Below are positions 62,113 through 64,000 of a DNA stretch of 64,000 nucleotides, in pieces. The stretch lies in contig CAMPAR010000003.1 in the NCBI GenBank assembly GCA_946632055.1, positions 1-64,000 of the forward strand, written 5' to 3'. Below the pieces are notes generated by a model that was not told the DNA's origin, did not search any database, and saw only the letters and a program-made list of their open reading frames with translations. The DNA comes from an uncultured Lachnospiraceae bacterium (GTDB lineage Bacteria; Bacillota; Clostridia; Lachnospirales; Lachnospiraceae). The position numbers and the translations under genes were made by a program. Within the stretch, counting starts at the first letter, position 1. Each line of letters begins with the position of its first letter.

Positions 62113-63534
62113 TTAATCAAAGATAAAGTCATTTTCATTCACCGCGCTTCCGTCAAGAAGAATCCTATCGTAGGGCTGCAGCCCATAGCGCATGCCGGAA
62201 GCGATCACCGTATAGGATGTGTCGAGAGAGTTCGCGATCCGGAGCACCGGCTTGAAAATGCAGTAGCCCTGGTTGATCTGGTAAACGCCCTCGACGACAG
62301 TCGTCACACCGAGCGTGTCCCGGCTCTTCGGCGCGTTCTCGTCCGTACTGATCACCGTCATGCCGGCCGAAAGCTCGCTGCTGTAGACGTAGGCCGTGTT
62401 CTCGTCGCCGATAATAAAGGAATCCTCATTCTCCCGGCGGATATAGACCGTCGCCGGAATGAACACGGTGCCTTCCTCGGTTTCGGCAAGAAGCCCGTTC
62501 TGGCTGCTGTTTCCGCCCGTCGTGATAAAGGAGCGGTCCACCACGAAGAAGCTCTTCCGGACGACGGCCGACTCCGGAATCTTGTAGCCCGTCACCTCGG
62601 AATCGAGAATCTGGAAATCGACAAAGCGAGAATCCAGATAATTCCCGCCGTACTTCTGGAAGCTCAGGACGCCGGCCTGCGTCCGGTCCGCCATTTCCCG
62701 GATGGAAAACGCGCCGCGAAGCTCGGTTCCGTCCGCGAGGCGGATACTTAAGGCTTTCTTCTGGCTGAAGCGGTCGATATCGGTTTCCTTCAGCGGGAAA
62801 ACGATCGTGAACATATTGTCGGGGGCAATTTTGTAGACAAAATCCCCGGCCTTCACCTCTTCGCCGCTGACATGCAGGCGGTACCCGGATTCATGCTCCG
62901 GATCGAAATCCGCGTTTGTCAGCTCCGACACGCTTTTTCCTTCATATCCGTCCTCCCAGAGGAGAAAGAAGCCGCTCTCGGCCGTCCGCTGCTCGGTAAA
63001 GGTTCCCTCCGGCAGAATATTCTCCACGCTTTCAGAGCCGTTTCCGAGAAGCCGGTTCAGAACCGCCGCCCGGACCGAGGTCTGCACGAATTTGGCCGAT
63101 TCGAAGTTAATCGGGTCATAGTACTCCTCCGCGTCCGTGATGGCTTCGCGGATTTTACGGAGGCTCTCGCGGCTTAAAACGTCTTTCCCGCTGTAAAGAA
63201 GGTGCAGGCGCTCCTCCAGTCCCCCGTTCTCGTCGGTCGTGAGCACCAGGGTTCCGGCCTTCAGGCGTTCGCCGCCGGAGGCATAGTAGCTCACGTAGCC
63301 CGCCCCGTCCGCGCTGTACAGGTGCTCCGTCCTCAGGATCATCCCGCGGTAGGTTCCGGCCGCGCGGTCGGAATCCGCAGCCCCGATATTATAGGCCCGG
63401 ATGCTGTTTCGCACAAGGAAAAGAATCCCCTGCACCACAAGGTACACGAGAATCAGGCCGAATACCACGCCGACAAAGGTGATCGGAAGCCGGTTCGGAT
63501 GTTTGATGATTTTTTTCTCAGTCTCCTTCGCCAT
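62113..63534 (-). CDS. HlyD-like membrane protein
   Basis: A 473-residue protein with one N-terminal span (about 18-37, LPITFVGVVFGLILVYLVV) and a long outer region. Its HlyD-like traits are a beta-rich biotinyl-lipoyl-type pair of segments around GYVSYYASGGERLKAGTLVL and GEEVKAGDFVYKIAP, and a C-terminal GLQPYDRILLDGSAVNENDFIFD. No partner transporter is adjacent. It lies between dacA and yggS in the sepF cluster of many Clostridia, so a cell-envelope role is likely. The start overlaps the carboxypeptidase gene by 17 bases. Confidence 0.7.
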   Translation of the reverse strand: MAKETEKKIIKHPNRLPITFVGVVFGLILVYLVVQGILFLVRNSIRAYNIGAADSDRAAGTYRGMILRTEHLYSADGAGYVSYYASGGERLKAGTLVLTTDENGGLEERLHLLYSGKDVLSRESLRKIREAITDAEEYYDPINFESAKFVQTSVRAAVLNRLLGNGSESVENILPEGTFTEQRTAESGFFLLWEDGYEGKSVSELTNADFDPEHESGYRLHVSGEEVKAGDFVYKIAPDNMFTIVFPLKETDIDRFSQKKALSIRLADGTELRGAFSIREMADRTQAGVLSFQKYGGNYLDSRFVDFQILDSEVTGYKIPESAVVRKSFFVVDRSFITTGGNSSQNGLLAETEEGTVFIPATVYIRRENEDSFIIGDENTAYVYSSELSAGMTVISTDENAPKSRDTLGVTTVVEGVYQINQGYCIFKPVLRIANSLDTSYTVIASGMRYGLQPYDRILLDGSAVNENDFIFD

Positions 63535-64000
63535 GGGTTCCTTCCGTAATCATCGAGAGCAGATCGACCGTCTGCTCATACAGGGCGTCGTGGGACGCCG
63601 CATTCGCTATGACTGCTATATACAGATTTTTGTCCGGACCGCTGACCGCGAGCACCAGGCATCTGCCGGCGGAAACCGTATAGCCGGTCTTTGCCGCAAG
63701 AAGCGTCACCCCTTCGGGAAGCGCCGTATATCCGAGTGAAATGGAGTTTGTGGAGCGCCAGGCGCGCATTTCGTAGCTGCCGTCCGGAAGAAGCGCCGCG
63801 CCGGTCGCTTCCTTCGAGGAAGCAAGTTCCGTCAGCTCCCGATGCGCGGTAAACTGCCGCATCAGGAGGTACAGATCGTAGACCGATGTGTAGTGATTCC
63901 GGTCGTGCAGGCCGTTTGCGTTCGCAAAATGCGTGTTCAGCATTCCAAGCTCGACCGCGCGCCGGTTCATCATCTCCACAAAGCCTTCAATGCTTCCTCC
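63518..64000 (-). CDS. D-alanyl-D-alanine carboxypeptidase, 3' part
   Basis: The C-terminal part of a PBP5/DacA-type serine peptidase, cut by the window edge. Visible: GSIEGFVEMMNRRAVELG, NANGLHDRNHYTSVYDLY, and the KTG box in LLAAKTGYTVSAGRCL. The SxxK and SxN motifs would lie beyond the window. It trims the terminal D-Ala of peptidoglycan stems outside the membrane. The C-terminal region after the KTG box is short (MITEGTHGEGD), so the membrane anchor typical of PBP5 is missing here. Confidence 0.9.
   Translation of the reverse strand, partial: GGSIEGFVEMMNRRAVELGMLNTHFANANGLHDRNHYTSVYDLYLLMRQFTAHRELTELASSKEATGAALLPDGSYEMRAWRSTNSISLGYTALPEGVTLLAAKTGYTVSAGRCLVLAVSGPDKNLYIAVIANAASHDALYEQTVDLLSMITEGTHGEGD

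Noticed and set aside
1..64000. CRISPR arrays, prophage or insertion sequences
   Set aside because: I saw no regularly spaced repeats, no transposase or integrase and no phage genes; the regions match core chromosome order.

Overview
The window reads as a chromosomal core region of a low-oxygen, Gram-positive Clostridia, most likely a moderately high-GC Lachnospiraceae-type bacterium. This is inferred from gene content and order: DUF1385-prmC-prfA, dacA-HlyD-like-yggS-sepF-lspA-rluD, a small zinc-finger protein leading polA-coaE, yceD-rpmF, RecU rather than RuvC, SigW-like ECF sigma signals, and class C40 and transglutaminase surface proteins. I see no rRNA, prophage, insertion sequence or CRISPR array. 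Almost all genes lie on the minus strand; four are on the plus strand (an RNase H-like nuclease, an ABC-F ATPase, a methylglyoxal-synthase-like gene and a CYTH gene).

Layout by position. 1-4.2 kb: a truncated membrane anti-sigma-like protein coupled to an ECF sigma factor, a WalJ-type metallo-hydrolase and coaE. 4.1-7.5 kb: polA led by a zf-HC2 protein, then rpmF. 7.5-14 kb: yceD, an SH3-domain membrane protein, and topoisomerase IV genes parC and parE separated by a short hairpin-rich repeat. 14-19.6 kb: a transglutaminase/DUF58/MoxR module behind smpB, then secG and tRNA-Leu(CAA). 19.6-31.6 kb: a zinc-ribbon surface protein with repeated modules, recU, an RluA-family synthase, alaS, a C40 lipoprotein coupled to a P-type ATPase, and alaA. 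31.7-39.5 kb: a U32 protein with ruvB and ruvA, a structured intergenic region, and the plus-strand genes. 39.5-43.4 kb: prfA, prmC, DUF1385, rpmE, DUF4364. 43.5-52 kb: CYTH gene, then an operon DUF512-der-plsY followed by a second MoxR/DUF58/transglutaminase module. 52-64 kb: rpsT, a fused QueH-alanine racemase, a GNAT gene, rpoD, leuS, a 6S RNA, rluD, lspA, sepF, yggS, an HlyD-like protein and the 3' end of a D-Ala-D-Ala carboxypeptidase.

Much of the content is information processing (replication, repair, topology, translation, sigma factors) interleaved with envelope functions (lipoprotein signal peptidase, PlsY, carboxypeptidase, SepF, alanine racemase, secreted SH3/C40/transglutaminase proteins). 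The most unusual single gene is the in-frame QueH-alanine racemase fusion at 52702-54492. Other points of interest are the two MoxR/DUF58/transglutaminase modules, a methylglyoxal-synthase paralogue with altered catalytic positions, an apparently leaderless nuclease gene, a perfect hairpin in the rpsT leader, an inverted repeat beside a candidate ECF promoter, and three hairpin-dense intergenic segments.
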